Of a stretch of 64,000 nt of DNA, positions 1 through 11,842 are shown in pieces. The DNA comes from Plazaster borealis (lineage: Eukaryota; Echinodermata; Asteroidea; Forcipulatida; Labidiasteridae): assembly GCA_021014325.1 (NCBI GenBank), contig CM037463.1, positions 9,555,001 to 9,619,000 of the forward strand. The letters run 5' to 3'. The notes beneath the pieces are model-generated. The model had not been told where the DNA came from. It searched no databases and saw nothing but the letters and a program-made list of their open reading frames with translations. The translations under genes were made by a program, and so were the position numbers. Each line of letters opens with the position of its first letter. The stretch's first letter is position 1.

Positions 1-27
1 AAGCAGAGCCATGAAATTGGGCCCTGA

Positions 28-150
28 TGTTTTACTACTAGACCATTGAGCTTGCCCGGTAGCTTTGAAGGCAGTTTGAATCCTATTTTTTTAGCAGCGG
101 GTACCACAACGGTTTAAGTTGATGTTAAAATTTGCATTTGGGATAAAGTA
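28..150 (-). repeat. SINE-2 (tRNA-derived) remnant
   Basis: The minus strand shares the tRNA-like head with the copies near 8200 and 20400: a stretch resembling GGCAAGCTCAATGGTCTAG and GATTCAAACTGCC. Truncated by divergence on both sides. Confidence 0.5.
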
Positions 151-369
151 TACTGTTTGTGTTTTAACCATAAACCAATGTTTCATACTGCCAATAAGTT
201 TCAAAATAAGAATTTGCTTTAAAAGAGTCTTTTGGCAGAACATGCTATAAAAGCCGTGATTGCACAGTAAGATCTTATTAGGATTAATAGCACAGTAGTG
301 TTTCTCAGTCTTAACGCATTGTTTTCGTTCTACAAACACCATGCTCCTCAACATCCCTCATTCTAAACA

Positions 370-520
370 CACTTGGAGAGCCCATTCTCTTTCACACGCT
401 GGTCCGTCTCTTTGGAATCCTCTTCCACTCAACCTCAGACTAGAGTAGACACTCTCTCCAGCTTCAAAACTTACTTGAAATCTCACTTGTTCAGTCTTGG
501 CTTTAAGTTAGCAGAGTTCC
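370..520 (+). pseudogene. LINE reverse-transcriptase gene, 3' end remnant, frameshifted
   Basis: One frame reads SHAGPSLWNPLPLNLRL, another TLSSFKTYLKSHLF. Together they match the common end of CR1/L2-type LINE proteins (S..LWN.LP..LR....L.SFK..LK.HLF), broken by a frameshift near 445. Clade assignment is inference. Confidence 0.6.
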
Positions 521-1697
521 TTTTCTATGCATGCGCCAGGAGTGTCTTACTGACAGACATGGTGCACTACAAATGTCCATTATTAGCTGTTCAGACATAG
601 TAGTCGGAACAGCTATTGTTTTTGTCAGAATTTTTAGTTGTTTTCCTTATTATTCTTTAGATCTGTCAAAACTCCCATAGGATTTGTACATGAATTTGTG
701 ACCTCCAAAAGTTACACCTAGCTAAGTATAAAAGAGTCAGATCCTATATCATATCAAAGCTTGGGTCACGAAGTTTCAGTTAAATGTATTAGCTTAGCTT
801 AATTAATTAGTTTACTTTGTTATAATGACCTGAATATTTAATTAGCCAATCTACTAGTGTTTTTTAAGTTAATACTTTCTTTATTTGTTATTATCTCTAT
901 TGTGTTTCTTTCTTTTGGTTTATGGAGTGGTTGTTAGTTGTCTTTTGTTCAGTACAAACACAGTTCTTTAGCATGGTGATTTCTGTGCATAATGAGTATT
1001 GCTAGTGTACAGGTGTTCCATAATAGATGGGTCTATTTTATTTATTCTGATGTATACGGAAAGATTGCAAACACAAGCTATTCGTAAACAGCAACCAACT
1101 CCCTGTTTTTTTCATGTTCAGTCTTTTTCATGTTTTACAATTAATGTGTGTGACGGACCAAGGTCATACCAGGTGCAACAGTTATACTGATACCCTTTGA
1201 TCAAAAGAAACACTTTAAAAAAAAAAAAAAATCTCCACGCTTGCTTGATTTATGTTTACTTGTTACACACGCACATACACATAAGTCTTTGGGGATACAC
1301 TAGTTGCTTTCAATAAGTTGTTCTTTGCAACAGCAAACACGAAATAAATCATTTATTAACTACCACCTATCATTGGCAGTTTTTTGTTTGTGTGTGTAAT
1401 AGGCCTATCTTAAATAAAAGCTTACAACTTTCTCAACTCTCCAAATTTTATACATTATAACATCAGAGAACACATAACAATGATTACAACATTGCAGATA
1501 CAGCGCACCGCGCCACACAGTCTTTTGAATTTTCTTTTTACCACACAGGCCTAATTGTGACGAGAGAAATCCATTGACTTTACGTTGGGCAAAACCATTT
1601 TTTACCGTCTTCACGTTTGATGCTGCACAGGTAGTTTGTTGAAAATGCAGTGCAGTGCGGCAATCTCCGACCCATTGCAAACAGCCATCATTACCAA

Positions 1698-1865
1698 AGT
1701 GAACTCATGTGAACTCAATTTTTCCATAAAACTAAGGATTTGGTCCGAACATCCATTTCCATCCACTTTCATTATTACAGGAAAAGCTTCTTTCCGAGTG
1801 GATGGAAATGGATGTTTGGACCAAATACTTAATTTGTGGAAAAATTGAGTTCACATGAGTTCACT
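1698..1865. mobile_element. Hairpin MITE, 168 bp
   Basis: Arms of about 70 bp starting AGTGAACTCATGTGAACTC are near-perfect reverse complements around a 29-bp centre. Arms differ at a few sites. Family unknown; no clear target duplication. Confidence 0.75.
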
Positions 1866-1948
1866 TGTGCTGTTTCAGCACCCTCTATCAACGTGTGTTA
1901 AATCTACACCAAAAGTTAAAGTTTCAGGGTTTTCGTTCAAAGGCATTG

Positions 1949-2078
1949 CATCGTGACAACTTCCATTGTAGCTTATAAGTTATGCCTTGCTTTCATCGTG
2001 ACAACTTCCATTGTAGCTTATAAGTTATGCCTTGCTTGCATCGTGACAACTTCCATCGTAGCTTAAGTTATGCCTTGT
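1949..2078. repeat. Tandem repeat, three copies of a 45-bp unit
   Basis: CATCGTGACAACTTCCATTG starts each unit at 1949, 1994 and 2039. The last unit is shortened. Confidence 0.85.
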
Positions 2079-2544
2079 TGCTGCATGACTGCTTGCAATT
2101 GTTTATTGGTTGACACATCACACTAAATAAAACTTTGGAGTCACAATTGGTATTGTCTCTAAATTCGGTTCCATGCTGTCTGATACCTTCAATATATAGA
2201 TTTTCTTTTGATATCAGATTAATTGTGCCCTTATTTATGGTTCACTGAATGTAAGGGGGTGATAGTGGCGAGGACACACTTTATATCTCCTGAACCAGGA
2301 GGGATTAGGGTACAAATTAGAGTCCTAAAACACATGGTTCATTCAGAATGAAGGTAAACGTTATGGTCAGACTCAGGCTCCGATTTGAAACAAGTTTTCA
2401 GGGCCTATCTGAGGTCAAGGGTCTATCTCAAAGTCAGCCTCACTATAAAGCTCTGGAGCGTTTATTTCAAGTAAAACAACATGGAACAGCTTTGTGTTTG
2501 TTCACAAACACGTAATGTCTAGTTATTATTATTATTAAACTCAC

Positions 2545-2773
2545 CATCGGGCATGCAAGGTGCTGGTGCTGGCAACAAGTCCCACCCAGCCTTCTGGAAC
2601 ATGGAGTACTGATGGCAGGGTCTCTCTGGATTCACAAGAACCAGACCGGGACCTATGATATTGAAGGTCGCGTCGATATGCATAGGATTAGGATCGGAGA
2701 AGGACAAGCGGTGGATGGTGTACTTTTCACCGAGATGGCGTTGCAGCCACTCAATTCCCATTAGGTTGGTGAC
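2545..2773 (-). CDS. GATM: GATM coding exon 6 (residues 266-342), catalytic His
   Basis: The exon runs from [14 protein letters not shown] through [17 protein letters not shown] and NPERPCHQ to PCMPD plus one base, then donor GTGAGT. The His of PMHID aligns with catalytic His303. No further GATM exon was found between here and position 1. Confidence 0.95.
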
Positions 2774-5700
2774 CTTTTGAGTGATAATAGAGATGCAGTT
2801 TTATGTTTTGGATGAGAACTTACACAAAGACGGTAGCATCATTAAAATAGCCTATAGTTTTCAACCTAACCTGCACATATTTCTTAACAAAAACAAAGTC
2901 TTGAAAATGGCCTCCTATGGTTTTTATATTTGAAAAGAAAAAGGTTCTTTTCATGCTTTCATGAAAGGGGGTAGGTGGGGCCGGGATCGTGTAATGCACT
3001 CATTTGTCCATCAGTTACATTTAAAACAGTATTTCAAATACATATCATTATTATTTATTCGGCCATTTCTTAAAAAACAAACACACAATATATAGGCCTA
3101 CAAACAGTCTGTTTGCACAACAACAAAAAGGGGGGGGGGGGGTTGGCCCATATCAAGTTGGCCAGGATTTACTGAAACACTGTGACTCGAAAGTCTGCTA
3201 ATCTCAACTTGAAAATGGGAACATTATAACTAGAATATGTAAATTTACAAAGCAATGAATCATTATGAAAACATATAAAGAAATTTGACTAAAACAACAA
3301 CATTTATATTCTGAAAAAAATAAATAAATATTGAAATAACTATATAGATAAATAAATGAACATATAAACAGATAATTTTTAGGAAAGACAGAAAGGTAAC
3401 GAGAGAGAAAAATATGTACTTTTATAAATAAGATGGAATATCAGCAATTTATTCTTTGAACTCTTGGACCAATCTAGTGATTTACCTGGCTCCGTTGACA
3501 AAATATATCTCGTCCAGCACGGATGAAATCTGCAGCATCAAAGCAAGGCTCAAACTCTGTGGTCACAAATTTGTCTTGGTAAGCCAAGAGATGTCGTTCT
3601 TCTGCAGATTTCACTGGATATGTCTACATGTACGTATTAAAAAAAAGGTGGTCATTCTGTTTCATAGAGGTCAGTCTGTGTCGTGGGGTCATTCTGTGTC
3701 ACGGGGTCATTCCGTGTCATGGGTTCAGTCTATGTCACGGGGTCAATCTGTGTCATGGGGTCAATCTGTGTCACAGGGTCAATCTGTGTCATGGGGTCAT
3801 TCTGTGTCACAATAGCAGTCATTCTGTATTATATTCGTACCCAAAGTCTGTATACTCCATCCTTGACTTACAAATCACTTGTACTCAAAGTCACATAACT
3901 TGATACTTGACTACACTTGTACTCAGACTCAATTTCATAATTGTGGTCAAAATACCACTTTCCTGGTCATCATGTAAAAAAAAGATTTGATAACTTGTTA
4001 ACCCAATGCGCTGAATGAATCGCTTGTGGCATGTTGTGGACGAGCGGTCAAGCTCACTGAACTCAAGCTCTGGTGTTTCTGACCAGCAGAGTGTGGGTTC
4101 GAGTCCCGGTCTTGACACTTGTGTCCTTAAGCAAGACAATTAACCGTTAGGCCCATTCCTTGGAAAGTGGTCCTGGACACTGAAAATTCAACAGACTGCA
4201 AACATCCAGAACTTATGTTTTTATCACAGCAAACACATTCAAATTACATTGACACACAAAGAGACTTTTACGAATTCTTCAGAGAAAGATGCAATTTAAA
4301 AATAATATAACATAAGCATATTTGGACGTTCTGGTAGTAAATATTTCACATAAAAGTAAAAAAGTACTATTTTGGTTTAAGTTCAAATCAGTTGTTGTAT
4401 TCATCATTGTTCAACTTGTAAAATTATCTTTTTCCTGAAGTACTGCTAATGAAATTCCAGTGAATAAGTTAATATCTTACTCAAGTTGGTTATTCCCTGA
4501 AACACACATAACAAAATATACATTAATTTTGTTTAAAATTTTGTATTAGTCATGACAGTTTTTTCTTCTTCAAAATAATGTATAATACAAAGGTACAACC
4601 CTGATACAACCATATTGCCATAAAACAAAATCTCTAAATACAAACCAGTTCAGTAGAATCCACTGGACAAAATGTGTAACACTTGACAAAATGTGTAACA
4701 CTTGACAAAATGTGTAACACTTGACAAAATGTGTAACACTTGACAAAATGTGTAACACTTGACAAAATGCATAACACTTGACAAAATGACAAAATGTGTA
4801 ACACTTGACAAAATGTGTAACACTTGACAAAATGTGTAACACTTGACAAAATGTGTAACACTTGACAAAATGTGTAACACTTGACAAAATGTGCAACGTT
4901 ACCTGTGTTACGGGCAATGTTACATATGATCAATTCTAGCAACTCTTGTTTATGTACCTACCAAATCGTAGAGTTCATTGCTCATTTGCGGTTTAGGCGC
5001 CGTCGTCCACTTTGCTCCTGCCCTGAAGTACTCTTTCATCAGAGGTCTGTAAGCCAGGTATTCAAAAAAGCGAGAACGCCATGCCATGGGACTCTCAATA
5101 ATTTCATCCCCTATCACCATCAGGATGTCTCGAGGCATAGCGGCATACATGCCTGTTGAAGAAGACATTTACCCACATTGTTAACCCTGGACACACTGGT
5201 GCCACGGACTTCCACAATTGGCTGTTTAAGACCGGCAGGGTCATGGCCGTGCGACAAAGTACCAAGTTGTAGGCGAGGTCCTTTATCACATGCCCACGAC
5301 CAAGCAAGGTCTTAAATGGCTGTTTAAGACCGGCAGGGTCATGGCCGTGCGACAAAGTACCAAGTTGTAGGCAAGCTACTTCATCACATGCCCACGACCA
5401 AGCAAGGTCTTAAATGGCTGTTTAAGACTGAGTTAACACTCTTTTATTCCATTATTAATAAAAAGCATAAAAGTATAGGAAGATTGTAAAACTGTCCTGT
5501 TTCAAACATCTCCTGACTTGGGCTTCGTTTTGTGAGGGGTCAAATTGCACGCACTGCAAAACGGTTGTGCGTACGCTCGCATACAAATAGATTTTACTTT
5601 GAGTACCAGTACGCATTATAAGTGCCCACGTAAGCTTGCGCGCCAACACACGTATGGCTCTGAGCCTCGAATGTCCGTTATCCGATGGGTCTTAAACAAC

Positions 5701-8700
5701 TCCTGCTATTATATATCTGTATCGGTGATTTAATAGCTGTGAAGCACTACCACGTTTCGACCAATCAGAATGCGTAAACTCTTTGAGGTATTTATGAATC
5801 GAGATCTATTTCTTTCGAGTACACAGTAGGATAAAAAAATATAAACAAATTACAAGTAACCCCAGGTGAGTGGAAAACTTTAGGGATGCAGATGATTAAG
5901 GGGGACTTTAAGAGTTATCCCTTGACCTCTGTTTCCGGTTACTTGTAAAAAAATAAGAATTTTGCCCAACTGACGATCATGTTGTCGTTAAACCTATGTA
6001 ATAGACGCACACATTCGGGCGTGATTTGCAAATGGGGTTTCTAACAATAAGCATCCTCGTCCCAAGTTTTAATTTTGTTTCAATTTTAATTTGAACAAAT
6101 TAATTGTATTATACAAAAATAGAACATTTATTTATAACACAACTTGCTATGTTTTTTTTTACTTTCAAGAATTTTGTATAAATATAATTTTAAAAGAAGA
6201 TATGATTTCATAGAAAATGTTAGTCTTCGTTCGAGTTTTTTCTCGTTTTCAATATGTGCGAGACTTGCACAGTCTTTAGACAAGAATTACTTCAATAAAG
6301 ATCACAACCAATTAGATTCGTACCTGTAGCGCTAAAGTCAGGTGTGGCATACATCTTTTGAAAGTCCAGGGGTTCGGGGCGTCGTACAGTGACACCTTCA
6401 TGTCTCAGAATATTACAGAACTCTTCAATTTCTGCATGAGCCTTCACTAGATGCTCTTGGGGAAAAGACTTGCCTCCAAATCGCTGGAAGAATTCCCAGT
6501 GCTTGTTGTAGGTGGTTGCCTATGTAACAGGAGAACGAAAATGACACTTATTAATGACAAATTAAAACAATTAGGAACTAAAGGTTAAGAAAATTATATT
6601 AAAAAGTCTCACTGCAGCCACTCTCATTGCAGCCACTCTCATTGCAGCCAGTCTCGTTGCAGCCAGTCTCGCTGCAGCCATTCTCGTTGCAGCTAGTCTC
6701 GTTGCAGCCACTCTCACTGCAGCCACTCACATTGCAGCCAGTCCCGCTGCAACGAGACTGGCTGCGGTGAGACTGGCAGCGATGAGACTAGCTGCAGCTT
6801 GACTGGCAGAAACCTGTGAGAATGGCAGTAGCGAGACTAGCTGCAGCCAAACTCGCTGCAGCGAGACCAGCTGCAGCGAGACTTAGGCTGCCGCAAGACT
6901 GGCTGCAGTGAGACTAGCTGCAGCACGACTGGCTGAAACCCGAGAGACTAGCTGCAGCGAGACCGGCTGCAGCAAGACTGGCTGCAGTGAGACTAACTGC
7001 AGCACGACTGGCTTAAACCTGCAAGACTGGCTGCAGTGAGACAGGCTGCAGCGAGAATGGCTTATTTGGCTTACTAGTTAATATCTAGTTAATATCTATT
7101 TAGAATACATGCCATTTTCTATCGATTTCTATTAATCAACGGGGGCTTTTTAGACAAAATAATTATGCAGGATGCTCACTTCCAGTACCGTCTTTACAAC
7201 AAGTAGGCTTTTGAATAAAACTGACACAATTTTTTCAGGGTCATTACCAAGGTATGACCCTACCTTTAAAAAGGGTCTCCATTCTCAAATAGATAAAGTC
7301 ACATTAAAATGGTGTAAACTGTCATTTTTTTGAGCAAAATTTGAAACATGGATGTCAAAAAAAAATGGGTCTTTACAAAGAGGAATTCTTTGTTTCAGTC
7401 AAAAGGTCAAATTCAATGCCTTTTTGATTGAATATCATCAAAATTCAGGAATGAACTAAGAAATTCCTGCATTAAAATGTACAGACCCACATATTTGAAG
7501 TAAGATGTCAATGGATGTTTTAAGGTGTTCATGTTGACAAAGTTATTGGGAGGGTATGAAATACAATTTGTACACCGATTTAACATAAGATTATAGACTT
7601 GCAAGAATAGAAAATAGATTTTCCAACAGTCACATGATAAGGATTTCTGTCTGTAGTGTATAAAAAGATTTATTTACACCAAAGTCCTGATTGCTTTGTT
7701 CATCCATATTTAATGCCTTAATTTTTAACAAAAATGGCAATTGCGAAGATATTTTGAAATAAAAAATGTTCCTACCTTGACCTCCACGCTGAATTGAGGA
7801 ACTGTAGCACCCTCTACCCTCCCTACAATGACTTCTTCCAAGGGGTCCCACTCATTGTATGAGCATACTGGACTGGTTTTGTTCTCCATGACTTCTTGAA
7901 CACACTTAGTGAATGCGCTGGTACTTCGTGCGGCCAGGTATTGGGCCTGCTGACGCTTGTCGGGCATATACGAACCAATCTTTAAAATGAAGGCAATGCA
8001 TTATTAATCATTAAATACAGTAGATGTTAATTTTGCATCGGGGATCAAGAATAACTTGGTTTTACCCTTACACTTGGTATTTTCCCGAGTTCTGTGAAAA
8101 AAAAATCCACTTTAGGCAAATCACTCGGGTGGGATTCGAACCCATGACCTTTGGTTTGCATTGCTTGGAGCAGATGTCTTACCACTAGACCACCGAGCTA
8201 GCCCGGTGGCTAGAGGCAGTTCGAATCCTATTTTTTAGCTGTGGGTATCGCAACGATATGTTAGTTTTGCATCAGGGATAAAGAATATAATTTGGTTTTA
8301 CCCTTACACCGTTGTGAAAGCACTGTATACTCAGTACTTTTCTTAGTTAGAACTGCGAGAAAAAAAACACAGGCAAAGGTGGTGGGTTTGAATCCCAACC
8401 GAGTGATTTGCCTGTGGATTTTGTTCACAGAACTCGGGAAAGTACTGAGTGAACAGTGCTTAATACACATCGGTAATAATATACTATTAATCATATTTCA
8501 CAAACTGGTATAAATTCTACACCAACACTATGGGGCACTCCTGGAAAAAAGGAAAATCGTATTTGAACACCAATTTACAAACAAGTATGGTCCTTGACAA
8601 AAGTGTGCCCTGCATTATAACAAATAAAATGAAATAAGTCATGGTGAGGGGATGGCCTTATGAGCCCCCCAAAAAGTTTGCTATTAAAAAAAACTTGGCA

Positions 8701-9757
8701 AATATCTCCCCTTCACCTGACGACTTCATCACAATAATCTTGGTTGCGCCATTTTGGAAGTCAATGTCACTAGGTGTATTTTACAGTGTAATGCGTATTT
8801 CAGGCAACAGGGCATTTACACACTTGCTTTAATACTTTTTATAGTGTGCAATTAGACTACTTAAATGACCATGAAAGAACAAGTTGCCAAGGCTAAACAC
8901 ATTCCTTGTGATTTTCTTACAGTACAAGCCTTGTGTCCATACTGACAGAACTCCTAATTGTGGTTACATACAGCCCTCAACTTAAATCCCTACCAACAAA
9001 TCATCAATGAACTCAACCCGATTCTCCAAAAATGATGAGACACACACATATTCAGAGAAAAACCCATCATCGAGTATCGACAGCCCCCTTTGAACCTCCG
9101 AACCTTGCTACCACATAAACCCCTGCAACAACAGATCATTGAACCGAACAATTCATCAATTGACATCAAAGGGTAAAATATTTAACTCTACCCCAATGCC
9201 ATCTCCCATCAGCATTGTCCCTCAGCAGTGTACAAAGGACAAACTGGACAGTTTGGACAACCACAAGTTTGACATCAGAAACAATAACAAAGGAATATTT
9301 TCTTCTTGTAGCCCCGGCCCCTAATATCAAGAGTGGCTTGTTAGGGGCAACTCCTTGCATGATTTGTTTTTGTAATAACATCTGATGAAGTAGTTGTTAC
9401 TATAAAGCTTATAATACAGTATTTTTATGTAATTGGTTAGTCTTAAAGTGCTACCACTGCCTTCCTGGTTTTATCTATCATAAAGGTACCAAAATGGCCA
9501 GAGAAAAAAAAGACACTTCCAATGGATGAATGCCTTAAACTTTTAGCCTTTGTCCTTACTAAGGCCATGTCCAAATTGGCGGCTACAGCTAAGGCTACAA
9601 CTATTGCTAAGGACGTCCTATACTTCAATGCATGATGACGTGAAAATCTTTCGGACACGGCCTAACACTACCTTAGCTCACCCTTGTTTACCTTTGCAAA
9701 ATGACGGATGGCTTCTCGTCCGCGACATCCTCCGAGTGCAATTCTGATTCCCAACAT
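2545..9757 (-). CDS. GATM: Glycine amidinotransferase, mitochondrial (partial, six exons, C-terminus off the left edge)
   Basis: The enzyme transfers the amidino group of L-arginine to glycine, giving guanidinoacetate and ornithine, the first step of creatine synthesis, in mitochondria. Coding exons are 9757-9692, 7979-7776, 6519-6324, 5152-4962, 3623-3486 and 2773-2545; all junctions are GT-AG and in phase, giving 341 residues plus one base. Residues 1-22 are basic and lack acidic residues apart from one Glu, like a mitochondrial presequence. Family blocks seen in order include [67 protein letters not shown] and [17 protein letters not shown]. Human catalytic Asp254 and His303 align with residues 248 and 297 here; Cys407 lies in the missing end. 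The human enzyme has 423 residues, so about 76 remain outside. The start aligns with the human start. Identification is by remembered family sequence. Confidence 0.95.
3486..3623 (-). CDS. GATM: GATM coding exon 5 (residues 220-265), catalytic Asp
   Basis: The exon reads [11 protein letters not shown], then [19 protein letters not shown], ending CQRSQ before donor GTAAAT. The first Asp of DAAD corresponds to human catalytic Asp254. A tandem repeat begins 47 bp upstream of the acceptor. Confidence 0.95.
3670..3813. repeat. GATM: Minisatellite, eight copies of an 18-bp unit
   Basis: Unit GTCATTCTGTGTCATGGG with a few substitutions. Eighteen is a multiple of three, so several frames stay open and give spurious ORFs. 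It ends 47 bp from the GATM exon 5 acceptor. Confidence 0.9.
4021..4150 (+). mobile_element. SINE-1 fragment (tRNA-like head)
   Basis: Contains GACGAGCGGTCAAGC (A-box-like) and GTGGGTTCGAGTCCCGG (B-box-like), the head shared by many copies in this window. Confidence 0.65.
4666..4898. repeat. GATM: Minisatellite, about twelve copies of a 19-bp unit
   Basis: Unit GACAAAATGTGTAACACTT, nearly homogeneous. One unit reads GCATAACACTT, followed by a short GACAAAAT duplication. It lies 64 bp after the GATM exon 4 donor. Confidence 0.92.
4962..5152 (-). CDS. GATM: GATM coding exon 4 (residues 156-219)
   Basis: The first two bases complete the split Gly codon, followed by [32 protein letters not shown] and [10 protein letters not shown]. 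Donor GTAGGT follows ELYDL, keeping the human spacing to the next block. Confidence 0.95.
5217..5428. repeat. GATM: Tandem duplication of a 99-bp unit
   Basis: GGCTGTTTAAGACCGGCAGG recurs at 5219 and 5318, with the start of a third unit at 5416. It lies 65 bp upstream of the exon 4 acceptor. Confidence 0.85.
5905..6285. repeat. Family H interspersed repeat
   Basis: Matches 47575-47940 in inverted orientation, including AACAATAAGCATCCTCGTCC and GCGAGACTTGCACAGTCTT. A short piece recurs at 27217-27303. Element type unknown. Confidence 0.65.
6324..6519 (-). CDS. GATM: GATM coding exon 3 (residues 91-156)
   Basis: The exon starts [11 protein letters not shown] and ends TPDFSAT plus the first base of a Gly codon. 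[12 protein letters not shown] matches the human GVTVRRPDPIDW block. Acceptor ACATAG, donor GTACGA. Confidence 0.93.
6607..7062. repeat. GATM: Minisatellite that switches strand near 6750
   Basis: Before about 6750 the unit is like GCAGCCAGTCTCGTT. After it the sequence is the reverse complement, like GAGACTGGCTGCAGC. The whole can fold as a long imperfect hairpin within GATM intron 2. Confidence 0.88.
7776..7979 (-). CDS. GATM: GATM coding exon 2 (residues 23-90)
   Basis: This exon has 68 codons in phase 0. The acceptor is weak (TTTTAAAG). It contains the conserved [18 protein letters not shown] block that begins the amidinotransferase fold and ends FSVEVK before donor GTAGGA. Confidence 0.92.
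8024..8490. mobile_element. Two SINE-2 copies, head to head
   Basis: The tRNA-like part reads on the minus strand (CTAGCTCGGTGGTCTAGTGG and GGGTTCGAATCCCACCCGAG). A second, partial copy on the plus strand follows with GGGTTTGAATCCCAACCGAG. Located in GATM intron 1. Confidence 0.65.
9575..9664. mobile_element. Family E short inverted-repeat element
   Basis: Begins GGCCATGTCCAAATTGGCGGCTACAGC and ends CGGACACGGCCTAA when read in pieces; related to 20036-20166 and 58653-58780. It ends 28 bp from GATM exon 1, inside the first intron. Confidence 0.5.
9692..9757 (-). CDS. GATM: GATM coding exon 1 (residues 1-22, transit peptide)
   Basis: The ATG at 9757-9755 opens 22 codons, [20 protein letters not shown] and two more residues, followed by donor GTAAAC. 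Arg-rich residues resemble the human GATM start. Only 3 nt before the ATG lies a pyrimidine-rich tract ending in AG (9761-9762), so the 5' leader is probably spliced from further upstream. Confidence 0.85.
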
Positions 9758-10123
9758 CACCTTAAAAAAGAAAAACACGTTTTCTTTTGAATAAGTTGTT
9801 GAACATGATTTAAACATGATTTACTGTCAGTGTTACTTCATATTCAGGGTTCATATTATAATTGTGAATAGATCCTGTGAAAAAGGCTGCTTTCAATATA
9901 AACAAGTATTTATCTTTCCTCTTGAAGTATTATTATTATTGTTTTTTTTTTTTACACAATTTTACAATAGTGCCTATTAAAAATTTATCTGTTTCAATCT
10001 TTTATCAGACCACAAAACTACAAAAGGTAATAATCATATCCAGACAATACTGGTTTGTGAAAAACATTGGCATAATGCATTTATTTATAGACACTTTTCA
10101 ACTTTGTACCGCAGCAGCTCACA

Positions 10124-10375
10124 ACAGGGCTCGAAATTGGGGGGAAAATCCATAAGACCACCGTAGGGTTTTTACTTTAGCTTAAAACTATTTTGGAACA
10201 GAAATCTGTTTACAAGACCAGAACAAAATAAAAATTATTTTTATTTTTTACACAGTATATAGTTAGCAGGTAAGAGAAGATTTATAAATATATATGTCAT
10301 TTGTCTTCTGGGCAAGTATCCTTAATACTCAACAGAATTGAACAATATTAATCAGACTCAAACTTAACATTATTT
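10124..10375. repeat. Family K repeat remnant
   Basis: Shares GGGCTCGAAATT, then TCAACAGAATTGAA with the copies near 34130-34740 and 32812-33172. Diverged. Confidence 0.4.
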
Positions 10376-11030
10376 GTCTATTTTATAAAGATTAAAATTG
10401 CAAGTTAAAATTAAATGATAAGTGACAATACCCCTGTTCATTTGGGCCTTATTTAGAGCATTCCCGAAACTAGCCCACCTTGTTGAGCTGTAATGATGGC
10501 TCTCTTCTTTTAACATCGGTCTCATAACACCGACTCAACAAGGTTGGCTATCCTGAAACTATCGTATCTCAACTCCTTTGGAGTATGCAAAATCTTTGTG
10601 CATAATCTAATAAATTAAGGCGGTAACTCTCAAGGAAATAATGCAGATGTGACTTGAATCTTCAGTTGGAGAAAATTAACAACAATTATTTCATTGGCAT
10701 TTTTGTTTTTGAACCATTTATTATTTACTCCGTGTTTCGTTTGTGTTTTTTGAAAGTTTACTTTTATTTATTGATTCATTTTTGGGGGCCTACAAAAACT
10801 ACAACATTAATAATATTAATAATAATAACAACGTAAAATTATTTTATAAATAATATTATTGGGTTAGTTTAGCCAATGTGTAATAATAGCCTAGCCTAGA
10901 CAGCTTGTTCATCCCAGACAAGAGTTATTTTGTAATATGGTTTTATTTTTAGTGTTTTAAATGAAACTTCAGCACTATAGGCCCTACCGGCAATGGCAAA
11001 TCCAATCTACATCTAGCCTACAACAAAATA

Positions 11031-11051
11031 CAAATAAATAAATAAATAAAA
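11031..11051. repeat. (AAAT)n microsatellite
   Basis: A short run of AAATAAATAAATAAATAA. Confidence 0.85.
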
Positions 11052-11174
11052 CTAGTTAATATAAAATACAACTATAAATAAATACACACATCACTGTCCC
11101 CGGGCACATTTTCTGCCGCTTTGTATCGTGGTAGAAGAAAATAAGTAGTTTGTGAAAGGAAGAGTTTACCTAGA

Positions 11175-11332
11175 CCCAGTAACTGGGGCGCTGTATAGGC
11201 CTACTCGTTTCATCGAATTTTGACATTATCGGTTGACATTATCGGTGACCGATAATGTCAAAATTCGAAAAAACGAGTACAGCGCCTAATGTCAAAATTC
11301 GAAAAAACGAGTACAGGGCCCCAGTTACTGGG
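11175..11332. mobile_element. Palindromic element with partly duplicated arm
   Basis: Ends CCCAGTAACTGGGG and CCCCAGTTACTGGG. GACATTATCGG appears twice on the left and GTCAAAATTCGAAAAAACGA twice on the right. Confidence 0.7.
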
Positions 11333-11842
11333 TGGCGTTTACCCTCTCACGAGACTAGTTTTCGTTGCTATTTTGTTCTTGAGCACCCGACCGACAAATT
11401 TAACTACGCACGGTGAGTCTTGAACTAAGGCAACATCCAAAACTACCCCGTGTCACTGTCATATGACTCATAGTGTCTGTTTTGATCAATAAAACTTTGA
11501 AAGTAAATAACTGGCCTACAAAAGTGTTTACTGGAAAACTGGCCTACCTCAAGTGGTCGTTGCTCGCCGTGGCTATATGTAAACTAGGAATTCTGTAGAA
11601 ATACCGTTACAACATTTTGTTAAGTCCTCGCAAACAGCATTTAACACAAAATACCACACTGTAAGTTTTTTCCGCACAAGAACTAATTTCGAACATATAC
11701 ATTCAACAATGCGCGTGAAAAGCGCGCAAGCGCTTGCGCTGAAATACACGGTTTACACTTCGAGAAATGCGCATGCGTGAACACGCCCCGTTTGGAAGTT
11801 GTGATCAAAAGTTTACAGCGATTGGGACATCAGCAGTACATA

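Larger units (their letters stand above)
1..2544. other. GATM: Part of a GATM intron, repeat remnants
   Basis: On the GATM strand this follows the exon 6 donor, so it is intron sequence up to the edge. It holds a SINE-2 remnant, a broken LINE end, a hairpin element and a 45-bp tandem repeat, listed separately. I see nothing supportable in 600-1690 or 2080-2540. Confidence 0.6.

Noticed and set aside
3456..3903. Plus-strand ORFs with SVSWGQ- or GSFCVT-type hexamer repeats
   Set aside because: They come from the 18-bp tandem repeat and the antisense of GATM exon 5.
4570..4942. Three overlapping minus-strand ORFs of 76-115 residues rich in repeats such as [16 protein letters not shown]
   Set aside because: They are translations of the 19-bp minisatellite in all three frames, made open by the absence of stops in the unit.
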